Positions 1-8,668 of a stretch of DNA of 34,853 nucleotides are shown here, one piece after another (within the stretch, counting starts at the first letter, position 1; every line of letters begins with the position of its first letter). The stretch spans positions 1 to 34,853 of the forward strand of contig DAHYUM010000009.1 in assembly GCA_027398005.1 (NCBI GenBank), in the 5' to 3' direction. The translations under genes and the position numbers were made by a program. The stretch is from a bacterium (GTDB lineage Bacteria > Bacteroidota > Ignavibacteria > Ignavibacteriales > Melioribacteraceae). Below the pieces are notes generated by a model, which made no database searches, was not told where the DNA came from, and saw only the letters and a program-made list of their open reading frames with translations.

Positions 1-146
1 TTTTGATAGGTACGTAAAACCGAATCTTTTTCGTAGGCGATCCCGAAAGATTCACAAAGTTGTTGGATCAAATCAATCCAACTATCATTATCTGTAGGAT
101 ATCTTAAGAGACTATCAGTTTTAAAATCTTTAACTATTATAACCAT
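1..146 (-). CDS. Hypothetical protein, N-terminal fragment truncated by window edge (MVIIVKDFKTDSLLRYPTDNDSWIDLIQQLCESFGIAYEKDSVLRTYQ...)
   Basis: Open minus-strand frame from ATG at 146 to the window edge; GAGGG Shine-Dalgarno-like sequence just upstream. Not in the supplied ORF track because of truncation. Confidence 0.55.
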   Translation of the reverse strand, partial: MVIIVKDFKTDSLLRYPTDNDSWIDLIQQLCESFGIAYEKDSVLRTYQ

Positions 147-224
147 TATACCCTCAATATTTGTTGTTGTTAAATCTACTTTTTGCCATCTAAAATTTGT
201 TTGGCCAACACACAGGCAACGGTC

Positions 225-284
225 TCTGCGTGCAGAGTACTGTGTTTGATGACCGCTGCCGCAGAAGTTTCTGCGTGCAGAGTA
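225..284. repeat. Pair of short palindromic direct repeats (TCTGCGTGCAGAGTA at 225-239 and 270-284)
   Basis: 15-bp exact direct repeat; each copy is a dyad (CTCTGC-GT-GCAGAG at 224-237 is perfect). A related dyad CTGC-C-GCAG lies between them. Confidence 0.75.
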
Positions 285-302
285 TGGAATCCGGAGGTTA
301 AA

Positions 303-325
303 GGGGCAGGTGTTTACCCTGCCCC
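303..325 (-). terminator. Hairpin downstream of the Cache-domain gene, probable terminator
   Basis: GGGGCAGG-tgtttac-CCTGCCCC perfect 8-bp stem, directly after the stop of the 341..799 gene; weak U-tract. Confidence 0.5.
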
Positions 326-340
326 ATTAATTCAAAATAT

Positions 341-799
341 TTACTTTTTACTATATGCGCCGCAAGCAAATACGTATTTGCCTACTTTTTCAACGTAAAC
401 AGTCTTTGCCTCAACATTTTTTGTAGCCGGATTGGCCCATTTATAGTTCTGCCATCCCTTTCCTTTTGTTTTTGCAATTTCAATACGGTCTTTAACAATC
501 ATCTTGCCGTCGGCATCTTTAAGGTCCATTCTGTTTTTGCCCACAGCCGCAGGGTCGCTCCCCTGAGCAAGGCACTTGCCATCAAGATCGTAAACAATAA
601 TGTAAAGATCCCCCCTGGTAAATTTACCTTTCGGATTATTGAATTCCTTAAAAGCTTTTTCGGCACCCGCCTCCTTATAAAAAGCAATTGCCTTTTTAAC
701 CCACTCTTCTGCCTGCTTGGGGGTAGAATTCTTTGTCTGAGCATAATATGCCGGTGAAACAAAAGCGGCAATTATAAAAAACAGAATAAACCGTTTCAT
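341..799 (-). CDS. Secreted single Cache-domain protein
   Basis: Signal peptide; 'GDLYIIVYDLDGKCLAQGSDPAAVGKNRMDLKDADGKMIVKDRIEIAKTKGKGWQNYKWANP' is typical of the sCache fold; no other domain. Confidence 0.8.
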   Translation of the reverse strand: MKRFILFFIIAAFVSPAYYAQTKNSTPKQAEEWVKKAIAFYKEAGAEKAFKEFNNPKGKFTRGDLYIIVYDLDGKCLAQGSDPAAVGKNRMDLKDADGKMIVKDRIEIAKTKGKGWQNYKWANPATKNVEAKTVYVEKVGKYVFACGAYSKK

Positions 800-1031
800 T
801 TAAACCTCCTTTGTTGTTCTTCTTAAATAATAAAAGTCTATTTGAATTAAACTTTGGAAATGGAATTAAGGGCAAAATAAAGAATAAAAAATTAAAAGCA
901 AACCGGTATGATTTTCAGATAATTAGGACAAAGAATCTTCTGAAGGTATAAATATGAATGGGGATTATTTTTTGCACTGTTTTTAAAAAACCGGTATATT
1001 ATTTTGTTATTGGGTACAATTTGGGGGAAAA

Positions 1032-2354
1032 ATGAAAAAAACATTACTTTTTTTATTGTTTTTCACATGCATCACTTCCGCGCAGTGGCAGTTGCGCAGT
1101 ACCGGATTAACCAATTTTAACATAGGGTCGCTTGACGCTATTGACAGAAACAATGCAGTTGTATCTTCGGGGGGAATTTATATTACAAGCAACGCCGGTT
1201 TAAATTGGCGCAAAATATTTAACAGTTCAGTTATTGACGTAGTAATGAAAAGCGATTCTTTAATTTACGCAATTTCAGAAAGAGCTGTTATACGTACTAC
1301 AAACGGGGGCGCAAAATGGGATACGCTCTACCAGCAGCCTTCAAACATGGGAATGCTGGACTATATTAAAGTTTTCGGCAATACAATAATTGTTATGGGC
1401 GATTGCGATATGGATGATTTCTACAGTCCCGCGCAAATTTACAAATCTACCGACGGGGGAACCACCTGGCTTCAGGTTAATAAGAGCGGTTTAATTGGCG
1501 GAAGGACCTGGAATGTATGGCGCCCCGTTGATTTTGGATCCGATTCCACGGCAATTATTGGGTATCATTACCTTATGACACCCGGTTCAAATCAGTTAGC
1601 CCATACTTTTGCACGAACAAGCGACGGGGGAGACACCTGGCAATTTAACACCATACCGGGCCTGCAAAATTCCCCCTACATTTATGTATCTAAAATGTAC
1701 GATGCATTGTACGGGGCCGCATACGGATGGGACCATGACGGCCACGCCTGCATGTTTATAACCAACGACGGAGGGGCGAACTGGGAAACAAATGTTATTA
1801 ATACCAGCAATATTTACGGTAACGCCATATGCTTTGTTCCTAACGACCCGGATAAAATTTTCCTTTCGAGAAGCGACGCATTATATTACAGCAACGACCG
1901 GGGTAAAAAGTGGACCATGCAGAACTTTACGCCGAATACCACCCCCGCCAGAATTGAAGATATTATTTTCGTTGATCAGGACTGCGGCTGGATGGTTACC
2001 AGCATGGGGGAAATATACTGGACCGACAACAAGGGAAATGCAGTTGTAAGGAACGACAAACAAACAGCACTGCCGTCTGGTTATTATCTGGAACAGAATT
2101 ACCCCAATCCATTTAACCCTTCAACAAAAATAACTTTTTCGCTTCCAAAGGTTTCAAGAGTGCTTTTAAGGATTTACGATTTACTGGGGAGGGAAATTAA
2201 AACACTAGCCGATAAGGAATTAAGCGCCGGGTATCATTCATTCACCTGGAACGCCGATGATAACTACGGTAAAAAAGTCGCCACCGGAATATATATTTAC
2301 ACCTTAAGCACAGAAAATTTCATGCAGACAAGAAAGATGATATTGATAAAATAA
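1032..2354 (+). CDS. Secreted BNR/Asp-box (YCF48/sialidase-like) repeat protein with T9SS-type C-terminal sorting domain
   Basis: Signal peptide; repeated TNGGAKW/TDGGTTW/SDGGDTW/NDGGANW Asp-boxes; C-terminus 'LEQNYPNPFNPSTKITFSLPK...GIYIYTLSTENFMQTRKMILIK'. Confidence 0.85.
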   Translation: MKKTLLFLLFFTCITSAQWQLRSTGLTNFNIGSLDAIDRNNAVVSSGGIYITSNAGLNWRKIFNSSVIDVVMKSDSLIYAISERAVIRTTNGGAKWDTLYQQPSNMGMLDYIKVFGNTIIVMGDCDMDDFYSPAQIYKSTDGGTTWLQVNKSGLIGGRTWNVWRPVDFGSDSTAIIGYHYLMTPGSNQLAHTFARTSDGGDTWQFNTIPGLQNSPYIYVSKMYDALYGAAYGWDHDGHACMFITNDGGANWETNVINTSNIYGNAICFVPNDPDKIFLSRSDALYYSNDRGKKWTMQNFTPNTTPARIEDIIFVDQDCGWMVTSMGEIYWTDNKGNAVVRNDKQTALPSGYYLEQNYPNPFNPSTKITFSLPKVSRVLLRIYDLLGREIKTLADKELSAGYHSFTWNADDNYGKKVATGIYIYTLSTENFMQTRKMILIK

Positions 2355-2361
2355 ACTATTA

Positions 2362-2391
2362 CTCCGGCCGGTAAATATAATCCGGCCGGAG
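2362..2391. terminator. Perfect hairpin between convergent genes, possible bidirectional terminator
   Basis: CTCCGGCCGG-taaatataat-CCGGCCGGAG, 10-bp perfect stem, only 7 bp past the + strand stop and 10 bp from the - strand stop; no U-tract. Confidence 0.6.
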
Positions 2392-2401
2392 AATAGCATA
2401 G

Positions 2402-5400
2402 TTACTTCATTAGAATCATTTTACGCGATTCAGTTTTAGCCCCCGCATTAAGCCTGTACATATAAACTCCGCTGGGCAGATGCGAAGCATTGAATGATAC
2501 GGAATGATTCCCGGCCGTTTTAAAACCATCAACAAGAACCGCAACCTCCCTTCCAATTGAATCGTATATTTTTAATGTAACTTTTTCTTCAGAAACGGGA
2601 AGAGAATATGCAATTGTAGTAGCAGGATTAAAAGGATTAGGGTAATTCTGTTTCAAGCAAAAATCGGTTGGAACAGCACCTGAAATATTTTTATTGTCAA
2701 CCGATACGGTAAAATCCCTGCAGATATTACTTATTCTTACTTCATCAATATATCCGTCCAAGTCCCTTCCAATAACAAGGTCTTGTGTGTTTATCAGAAG
2801 CGGAGAAGTTTCGGTATAATTTCTTTTAATTACCGCTATCTGCGCATCGTTTTCATCGAATATTTCAATCTTGATTTCTTTGCTTAAACTGTTTCTTGTA
2901 TAAGCTACATGGTACCATTTATTCAGCTGAGGCGTAAAGCCTGAGACCGCCACCCTGCTGCCCGATTGGTCGAAATAGAATCCGTGGAAAACATTTCCCC
3001 ACCAGGGGTTGATTTCCAAAGTAAAATTTGCCCAATAGGAATCATTATCCCCCGGTTTTGAAATAAGAGTAGTGCCATTAGGATTAAAGGAATTGATTTT
3101 AACCCACATTTCAATAGTAAAATCGGCCGTAAGATTAAATGCCTGTGAATTAGGTAAAGACAGAGGGGAAGAGAAAGAAGCCGAATTACCCAAATTGGAC
3201 TTTGCGCTAGGATAGAAAACAGCCCCTCCTCCGTTCCCATCCCCAGTTAATGCGTAATTGTGAAAGTTATTGTTTAAATGCAAAAGCAGTTTAGTATTGG
3301 TATCATTAATATAGGGCCCGAATTTGGAATTGGAGCGTACAATCTTAAAAGCGGCCTGCGAAACACGGTACAGCGAAGGGTCAGCGCTATCGGTAATTCT
3401 AATCAATCCCCGGTCGGTCATCAAAACCGGAACATTCCAGTTATAAATTCCAGATAATGCAGGCACGTTCGATGCAATGCTGTTCCATGAAGCTCCTCCG
3501 TCCTGCGAAAATTCAATATTAACATTAGCCACATTAAAACCATTGAATTGGATGACTTCTTTATCCCCCTCAATAAAGGCCTCTCCACCTGCCGGAGAAA
3601 CCAGCTGAAGTCCTTTAGCCGCAAGTTCCGAAGAAAGTGTAACTTCTGCCAAACCGTTCAGAGCAACGCCCCCCTGCCAGGTATGCCCCGAAAACACATA
3701 GGTGCCCTTGTAAACACCGTTATCCTGGTCATAATTAATAAGTTCAAGCCCAAACTTTTTACCGGCAGAAGGGATAACACCAAGCACATTCCATGGAATA
3801 GCAAATTCGGCCGTATAGCCATTTCCGTTTTTAACAAAACTGAAATTAGCGCCCGTCATTCCGGTACGGTAAGAAAGAGCTGAATTAACAACATTCCAGA
3901 TAAATGCCATGTCATTATCTTTAAAATCGACACCTCTCGAAAGATCGGGATCAATATCAACTTCAATGCCGTCGTTAAGAAAATCGACATAACTAAGGCA
4001 AGAAAGGCTGGCATCGGCAACTTCAATTGCAATATAAAGGTTATCTTCATCCCAAACCATCGAGGCTGTAACAGAATTATCTATTGAAGGGACATTGTTA
4101 ATTGAGCCTTCCTGAAAGAATTTGCGGTTTAAAACAATGCTCTTATCCCACACCGGTTCCGAAATAATACCGTCAATAACCGGTTTACCCATAGTCTTTT
4201 TAATTGAAAGAGTTTTAGGCTTGGGCGCCCAGTACGTGTTGTAATAATCATAGAACCCATCTTCGAACTGTTGTTTAGTAGAGTACCCAAGCGATGAAAA
4301 ATCCTGTCCGTTTGACTGGATTATGCTCTTAAGCGGGATATATCCCCCTTTACGTACAACAAAATCGTTCATTAAAAGTCCGAATAAGTAATAATCCAAT
4401 CCATTCCTGCTATTGAAATCGTAGTCTTCCATTTCGGCAATTGTAGGATAATGCCCAATTTTGGATTTAGCATATTCAAATTTATAAACAGCAAATCCGG
4501 TTTCGTTTCTAATCACTTGTTCATTCATAATACCATCCGTCATAAAGCTTGCAAACCCTTCCGAAAGCCAAGCCGGCATAAAATTGGGCTTAATAAGGAA
4601 CTGGAAAAGATGTGCAAGTTCGTGCCTAACAAGACTTCCGAACATGGGCAAATCCTCCGCTTTTTCGGCGCAGGAAGTAACCACCCCCGAAACCCAGGCA
4701 GTTCCGCCGGTATATCTGTGAATACACTCGGCACTATCCAGTTTGGCCCCCTCGCATTCAGGCTGAAAACTATAAGTTGCCTTTTTGCTGCTTTGAACGG
4801 CAAGTTCCGTTGAATACTGCGTGTAAGCCGCTTCAAGCTCGTTCTGCATATAAGGCATGCAGTAATTCTCGTTATCCCGGTAATAATATTTAAAGTGGTC
4901 CGATTCCCCCTGGAATTTAAGCCTGAACCTTTCAATTGTTTCGAGTATCCTCATATTGGTATATCTACGGAATACACCGAACAGATAGCTCATCGATTTA
5001 TCGGCAGAGTTCATTACAACCTCGTCGGCAGTAATCGATTTTACATCGAAGTAGCGCCACCATCCGTAAGTAACATTCATCAGCTCTCCCCATAGATAGG
5101 CAATGGCAATGCAGTTTTTCGAATCGAATTCGGCTCGGTCGTTCATTCTGGTGAAGGATGGAATTGAACCCCCGTAATTGTTAATTGCCTCTTTAATCAT
5201 ATTATCATCAATTTTTAGGTCTGCTTCAAAAGCGGCAAAGCCGGCAATAAACCAGACCGGCATAGTTTTCACCCTGAAATAGAAACGCAAAAAAGACTGG
5301 CTGGCATAATAAAGGGCCGCATCGGTAATGTTTCTGAAAATCTTTTTCTGGGCATCTGTAACCGGATCGCTCACGAACACCTTCCCGTCGTCATCAAGAT

Positions 5401-5617
5401 AGCCGCAATCGAACGACAATGCATCTGCAGGTTTCTGCGATTCGTACTGACTTGCCGAAATAGGTGTAATTTGCGGGTTAAATATCTGCTGGTCCCAAAA
5501 ATATTTAATCTGCGAGTTAAGGTAATTAACCTGCCTGTCAACGGCAGTCTGGTCAATCTGGGCAAATAAATATGCCGGCAATACCAAAAGGAATAAGACA
5601 ACAATAAGTGACCTCAT
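2402..5617 (-). CDS. Secreted multidomain protein: HExxH metallopeptidase-like domain, CBM9-like domain, LamG/concanavalin-like domain, T9SS-type sorting domain
   Basis: Signal peptide; 'VRHELAHLFQFL...PAWLSEGFASFMTDG'; 'KPVIDGIISEPVWDKS...VWDEDNLYIAIEVAD...NDGIEVDIDPD'; 'FNLTADFTIEMWVKINSF...KWYHVAYTRN'; 'KQNYPNPFNPATTIAYSLP...GVYMYRLNAGAKTESRKMILMK'. Confidence 0.8.
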   Translation of the reverse strand: MRSLIVVLFLLVLPAYLFAQIDQTAVDRQVNYLNSQIKYFWDQQIFNPQITPISASQYESQKPADALSFDCGYLDDDGKVFVSDPVTDAQKKIFRNITDAALYYASQSFLRFYFRVKTMPVWFIAGFAAFEADLKIDDNMIKEAINNYGGSIPSFTRMNDRAEFDSKNCIAIAYLWGELMNVTYGWWRYFDVKSITADEVVMNSADKSMSYLFGVFRRYTNMRILETIERFRLKFQGESDHFKYYYRDNENYCMPYMQNELEAAYTQYSTELAVQSSKKATYSFQPECEGAKLDSAECIHRYTGGTAWVSGVVTSCAEKAEDLPMFGSLVRHELAHLFQFLIKPNFMPAWLSEGFASFMTDGIMNEQVIRNETGFAVYKFEYAKSKIGHYPTIAEMEDYDFNSRNGLDYYLFGLLMNDFVVRKGGYIPLKSIIQSNGQDFSSLGYSTKQQFEDGFYDYYNTYWAPKPKTLSIKKTMGKPVIDGIISEPVWDKSIVLNRKFFQEGSINNVPSIDNSVTASMVWDEDNLYIAIEVADASLSCLSYVDFLNDGIEVDIDPDLSRGVDFKDNDMAFIWNVVNSALSYRTGMTGANFSFVKNGNGYTAEFAIPWNVLGVIPSAGKKFGLELINYDQDNGVYKGTYVFSGHTWQGGVALNGLAEVTLSSELAAKGLQLVSPAGGEAFIEGDKEVIQFNGFNVANVNIEFSQDGGASWNSIASNVPALSGIYNWNVPVLMTDRGLIRITDSADPSLYRVSQAAFKIVRSNSKFGPYINDTNTKLLLHLNNNFHNYALTGDGNGGGAVFYPSAKSNLGNSASFSSPLSLPNSQAFNLTADFTIEMWVKINSFNPNGTTLISKPGDNDSYWANFTLEINPWWGNVFHGFYFDQSGSRVAVSGFTPQLNKWYHVAYTRNSLSKEIKIEIFDENDAQIAVIKRNYTETSPLLINTQDLVIGRDLDGYIDEVRISNICRDFTVSVDNKNISGAVPTDFCLKQNYPNPFNPATTIAYSLPVSEEKVTLKIYDSIGREVAVLVDGFKTAGNHSVSFNASHLPSGVYMYRLNAGAKTESRKMILMK

Positions 5618-5756
5618 TTTTTTGATTCCTTATTTTTATTTATAAAAAACACGCAATACGCAAACTGCCCGGCAATGCTAATTGAAAAGCTCTAATGTGC
5701 CTTAGCATAAATGAGAGTTATAAAAACGCACATAACAAATCCATTGCATAACCGGT

Positions 5757-6347
5757 TTATATTTTTATTTTATATAAATTCCGCAGAACAAGTTTTCCTT
5801 CGGCATGCGAAATAAGCATAACCTCTTTCCCTTTTTCAGGGAAATCATCAGTCACTATAAAATGAATAGTTTTAAGGGCTCTTCCTGAGGAATCGCATAA
5901 TTCGGCTTTAATGGTTTTATGCCCATTTTTTAATGAGGTTGCAAAAGCAACCAACTGTACCTGAAAATCCATTATTCCGCTGTTAAACAGGCAGTTGCTT
6001 ACCCTAATCTCCCTTATAGCGAAATTTGAAGAATCGGACATTTTAGAGAAAGGGACGTTAAGTACGTTTTCGCGCCTCCTTAAACTTTCTTTAAGGGAAT
6101 GATTAACTTCAAAAATAAGGGAGTCCAATTCCCTCTTCAGGTCCAGCTGGTTTTGAAGCCGGTTTTTCAATTCGGCTTCCTTTAACCATAAAGATAAACT
6201 GCCAATCCGTTCCTCATAAATATCGATAATAACCGCTTCATCTTTTAGAAGAGAGTTACTAATAAGAGGTGAGTCGCCGCAGGAATTAAATAGGGCGAAG
6301 CAGGGGAAAATCAAAATCGCCCGAATTAAATTCTTAATCATATTCAC
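5757..6347 (-). CDS. Hypothetical, probable lipoprotein
   Basis: N-terminal hydrophobic segment ending in a lipobox-like 'ALFNSCGDS'; no recognised family. Confidence 0.6.
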   Translation of the reverse strand: MNMIKNLIRAILIFPCFALFNSCGDSPLISNSLLKDEAVIIDIYEERIGSLSLWLKEAELKNRLQNQLDLKRELDSLIFEVNHSLKESLRRRENVLNVPFSKMSDSSNFAIREIRVSNCLFNSGIMDFQVQLVAFATSLKNGHKTIKAELCDSSGRALKTIHFIVTDDFPEKGKEVMLISHAEGKLVLRNLYKIKI

Positions 6348-6473
6348 CTGCCATCCCTCGGATTTAATTTACGGGGGCAAATAAATTGATTAAAAAGAAT
6401 TAAGGCAAATGATTGCTGTAGCGATTTATAAAACGGAACAGATACTTAGAAAAGGGGGTAAAAAAGGGGTAAA

Positions 6474-8465
6474 TTAAGGGGTTTTATTTCTTCCGGCTAC
6501 ATATTCGCTCGGGGTAAGATTAGTGAATTTTTTAAATGCTTTATTAAAAGAAGAGCGGGAAAGGAATCCGCAGCTTTTTCCAATTCCTTCAAATGTAAGA
6601 AAATCCTGCTTCCCCGATTCAAGAAGAGCTTTGGCCTCTTCAATCCTATACCGATTAATATAATTATTGAAATTCATCTCTCCCTGTTCATTAATTACCT
6701 TAGATAGATAAGCAGTGTTTGTATTAAGAATGCGGGCTGTTTCCGAAAGAGTAAGCTCAGGATCGAGGTACTTTTTTTCTTCTTCCATAAGCTTATTTAG
6801 CTCATGCCTAATGCGCACATACAGTTCTCCATTCTCTGTACGATTTTCGGAATTTCCGTTTTCCATTATTTTAACAGCCGATTTATCCCCTCTCCTATCC
6901 CTGAAGGGCTTGTGCTTAATTTCCCTGTAGAAGTTTACAAGCCGGAATATTTTTTTACGGTAAAATAGACTTAATACTGAAACAGAAATTACCCCTCCCG
7001 CAATTACAAACCAGAACAGGAAAGATTTTCTGCCCGATTCTTTTTCGAGCTCAGAAATATTTTGTTTTGCCTTAAGTATTTCCTCTTTGGTGTGATTAGT
7101 TTCGTATTTCACCATCATTTCAATATAAGCTTTGCGCGAACTCTGCTTTTGCAGAGTATCTGCAATTTCATTTTTCAGTTTAAGATATGCAAGCGCCTTC
7201 TTCGAATCTTCTTTGGCTTCATAACAAATCGAAAACTCGTCATAAATATCCTTAAGAAAATTGGCATTTTTAATTTCCCTTGCATACTGTTCGGCAATAT
7301 TAAGGTTATTAATCGCTTTATCAATTTTTCCTGTTTTTCTGTAGTACTGCGCTGCGGTTTTGTATGCATCTGAAAGAGCAAGCTTATCGTTAATTTCCCT
7401 GCCCAGGCGCAGGGCATTCTGAATTGGTTTTTCCGCCTGGTCGAAAAGCCCCATCTTAATATATGCCGCGGCCAGATTGGAATTTGCAAATGCCAGATGC
7501 TGCCGGCTGTTCATTGGCTCGAGAGTATTGATGGCCTTTTTAAAATAATTAACTGCCTCATTTGTAATACCGGCCTGAAGATAGTCCATTCCAATCAGGT
7601 TATAGGTATAACCTACACCGAAAGGTTCTTTAAGATTGGAATAAATATCTATGGCTTTTCTTCTATACTGCAATACCGTATTTAATTCCTGCCCTTCAAT
7701 TGAGGCAATTTTATTGGCCATTCCTGCCAGCTGAATGCCGCTTTTAGTATAGTCGGAATATTGAAGCGCAAGGTTGTAATATTTGATAGCTTCTTTCAGG
7801 TTCCCGAAATCGGTGTAAATAAACACAAGTTCCGAATAGATACTTCCTTTCAGTAGCGGGTTATTCGCGCAAAGCCTTAATGCATTTTTAGAGGCCGCAA
7901 TAGCATTTACCGGGTCGTTGTTCATTCTGTTGAAAACTACAAGATAATAGGATGATGATTGAATTAAAGTAGAATCGTTGAGCGAAATGCCCAATGAATA
8001 AGATTTATTTGCCATCATTAAAGCAGAATCGGGTCTGTTAAGCGCATATCCAAGAAAAATACTGTAGCCAAGTGACGATTCAGCTTCCAGAAATTCATTT
8101 TTCATTTGCCTGCTTAAATCAACCGCTTCAGCAAAGCATTTTTTTGCCCTGCCAATATTTCTTTCGCGCGTAGCATTCTTGCCTATATAAATATCGGCTT
8201 TTACCTGAATGAATTTATTACCCGTTTCCGATGCCAGCTGTAAAGCCTCTTCGGCATATTTTACCCCTTTATCGGTTGAGTTCTTATACGTTTCTGAGAA
8301 TAAAGAATAAAGCGTTTTTAACTTTTCTACATTAGCCTGCTCATTTCCCTTACTCTGCGCTTTTATTTCTGTGCAGAAGTTAAGAATGAGCAAAAATAAT
8401 AACGGAGCCGCCAGCATCCGGTTAATTACACTACTATTTTTACAAGAATCTGGAAGAATAACCAT
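6474..8465 (-). CDS. TPR sensor with one C-proximal transmembrane helix and cytoplasmic AraC-type HTH (membrane-tethered transcription regulator)
   Basis: N-terminal hydrophobic segment, multiple TPRs, TM 'FLFWFVIAGGVISVSVLSLFY', C-terminal 'ILNTNTAYLSKVINEQGEMNFNNYINRYRIEEAKALL...IGKSCGFLSRSSFNKAFKKFTNLTPSEYVAGR'. Confidence 0.88.
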   Translation of the reverse strand: MVILPDSCKNSSVINRMLAAPLLFLLILNFCTEIKAQSKGNEQANVEKLKTLYSLFSETYKNSTDKGVKYAEEALQLASETGNKFIQVKADIYIGKNATRERNIGRAKKCFAEAVDLSRQMKNEFLEAESSLGYSIFLGYALNRPDSALMMANKSYSLGISLNDSTLIQSSSYYLVVFNRMNNDPVNAIAASKNALRLCANNPLLKGSIYSELVFIYTDFGNLKEAIKYYNLALQYSDYTKSGIQLAGMANKIASIEGQELNTVLQYRRKAIDIYSNLKEPFGVGYTYNLIGMDYLQAGITNEAVNYFKKAINTLEPMNSRQHLAFANSNLAAAYIKMGLFDQAEKPIQNALRLGREINDKLALSDAYKTAAQYYRKTGKIDKAINNLNIAEQYAREIKNANFLKDIYDEFSICYEAKEDSKKALAYLKLKNEIADTLQKQSSRKAYIEMMVKYETNHTKEEILKAKQNISELEKESGRKSFLFWFVIAGGVISVSVLSLFYRKKIFRLVNFYREIKHKPFRDRRGDKSAVKIMENGNSENRTENGELYVRIRHELNKLMEEEKKYLDPELTLSETARILNTNTAYLSKVINEQGEMNFNNYINRYRIEEAKALLESGKQDFLTFEGIGKSCGFLSRSSFNKAFKKFTNLTPSEYVAGRNKTP

Positions 8466-8530
8466 TCCCTAATAAATATTAATATTTCTAAAATTCTATC
8501 AACCCGTTGTTTTAAACATATTAAATTGGA

Positions 8531-8650
8531 TTATATTTTCAAATCCCCGTATTGCATTATCGGCTTCTTATGCCCCTGCATAAATGTATTAAAATCGGAC
8601 ACGGTAATTATGCCCGGTTTGATAAGTGCGCTTTTGTAATAGTATGACAT
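8531..8650 (-). CDS. Possible 39-aa ORF (MSYYYKSALIKPGIITVSDFNTFMQGHKKPIMQYGDLKI)
   Basis: ATG at 8650 to TAA at 8531; in the same frame as the upstream ABC-membrane gene; no strong RBS seen. Confidence 0.3.
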   Translation of the reverse strand: MSYYYKSALIKPGIITVSDFNTFMQGHKKPIMQYGDLKI

Positions 8651-8668
8651 TTCGCGCTTACGGTAAGT

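Noticed and set aside
183-398. Plus-strand 71-aa ORF
   Set aside because: It runs through the palindromic repeats and a terminator hairpin and overlaps the Cache gene antisense; composition is not protein-like.
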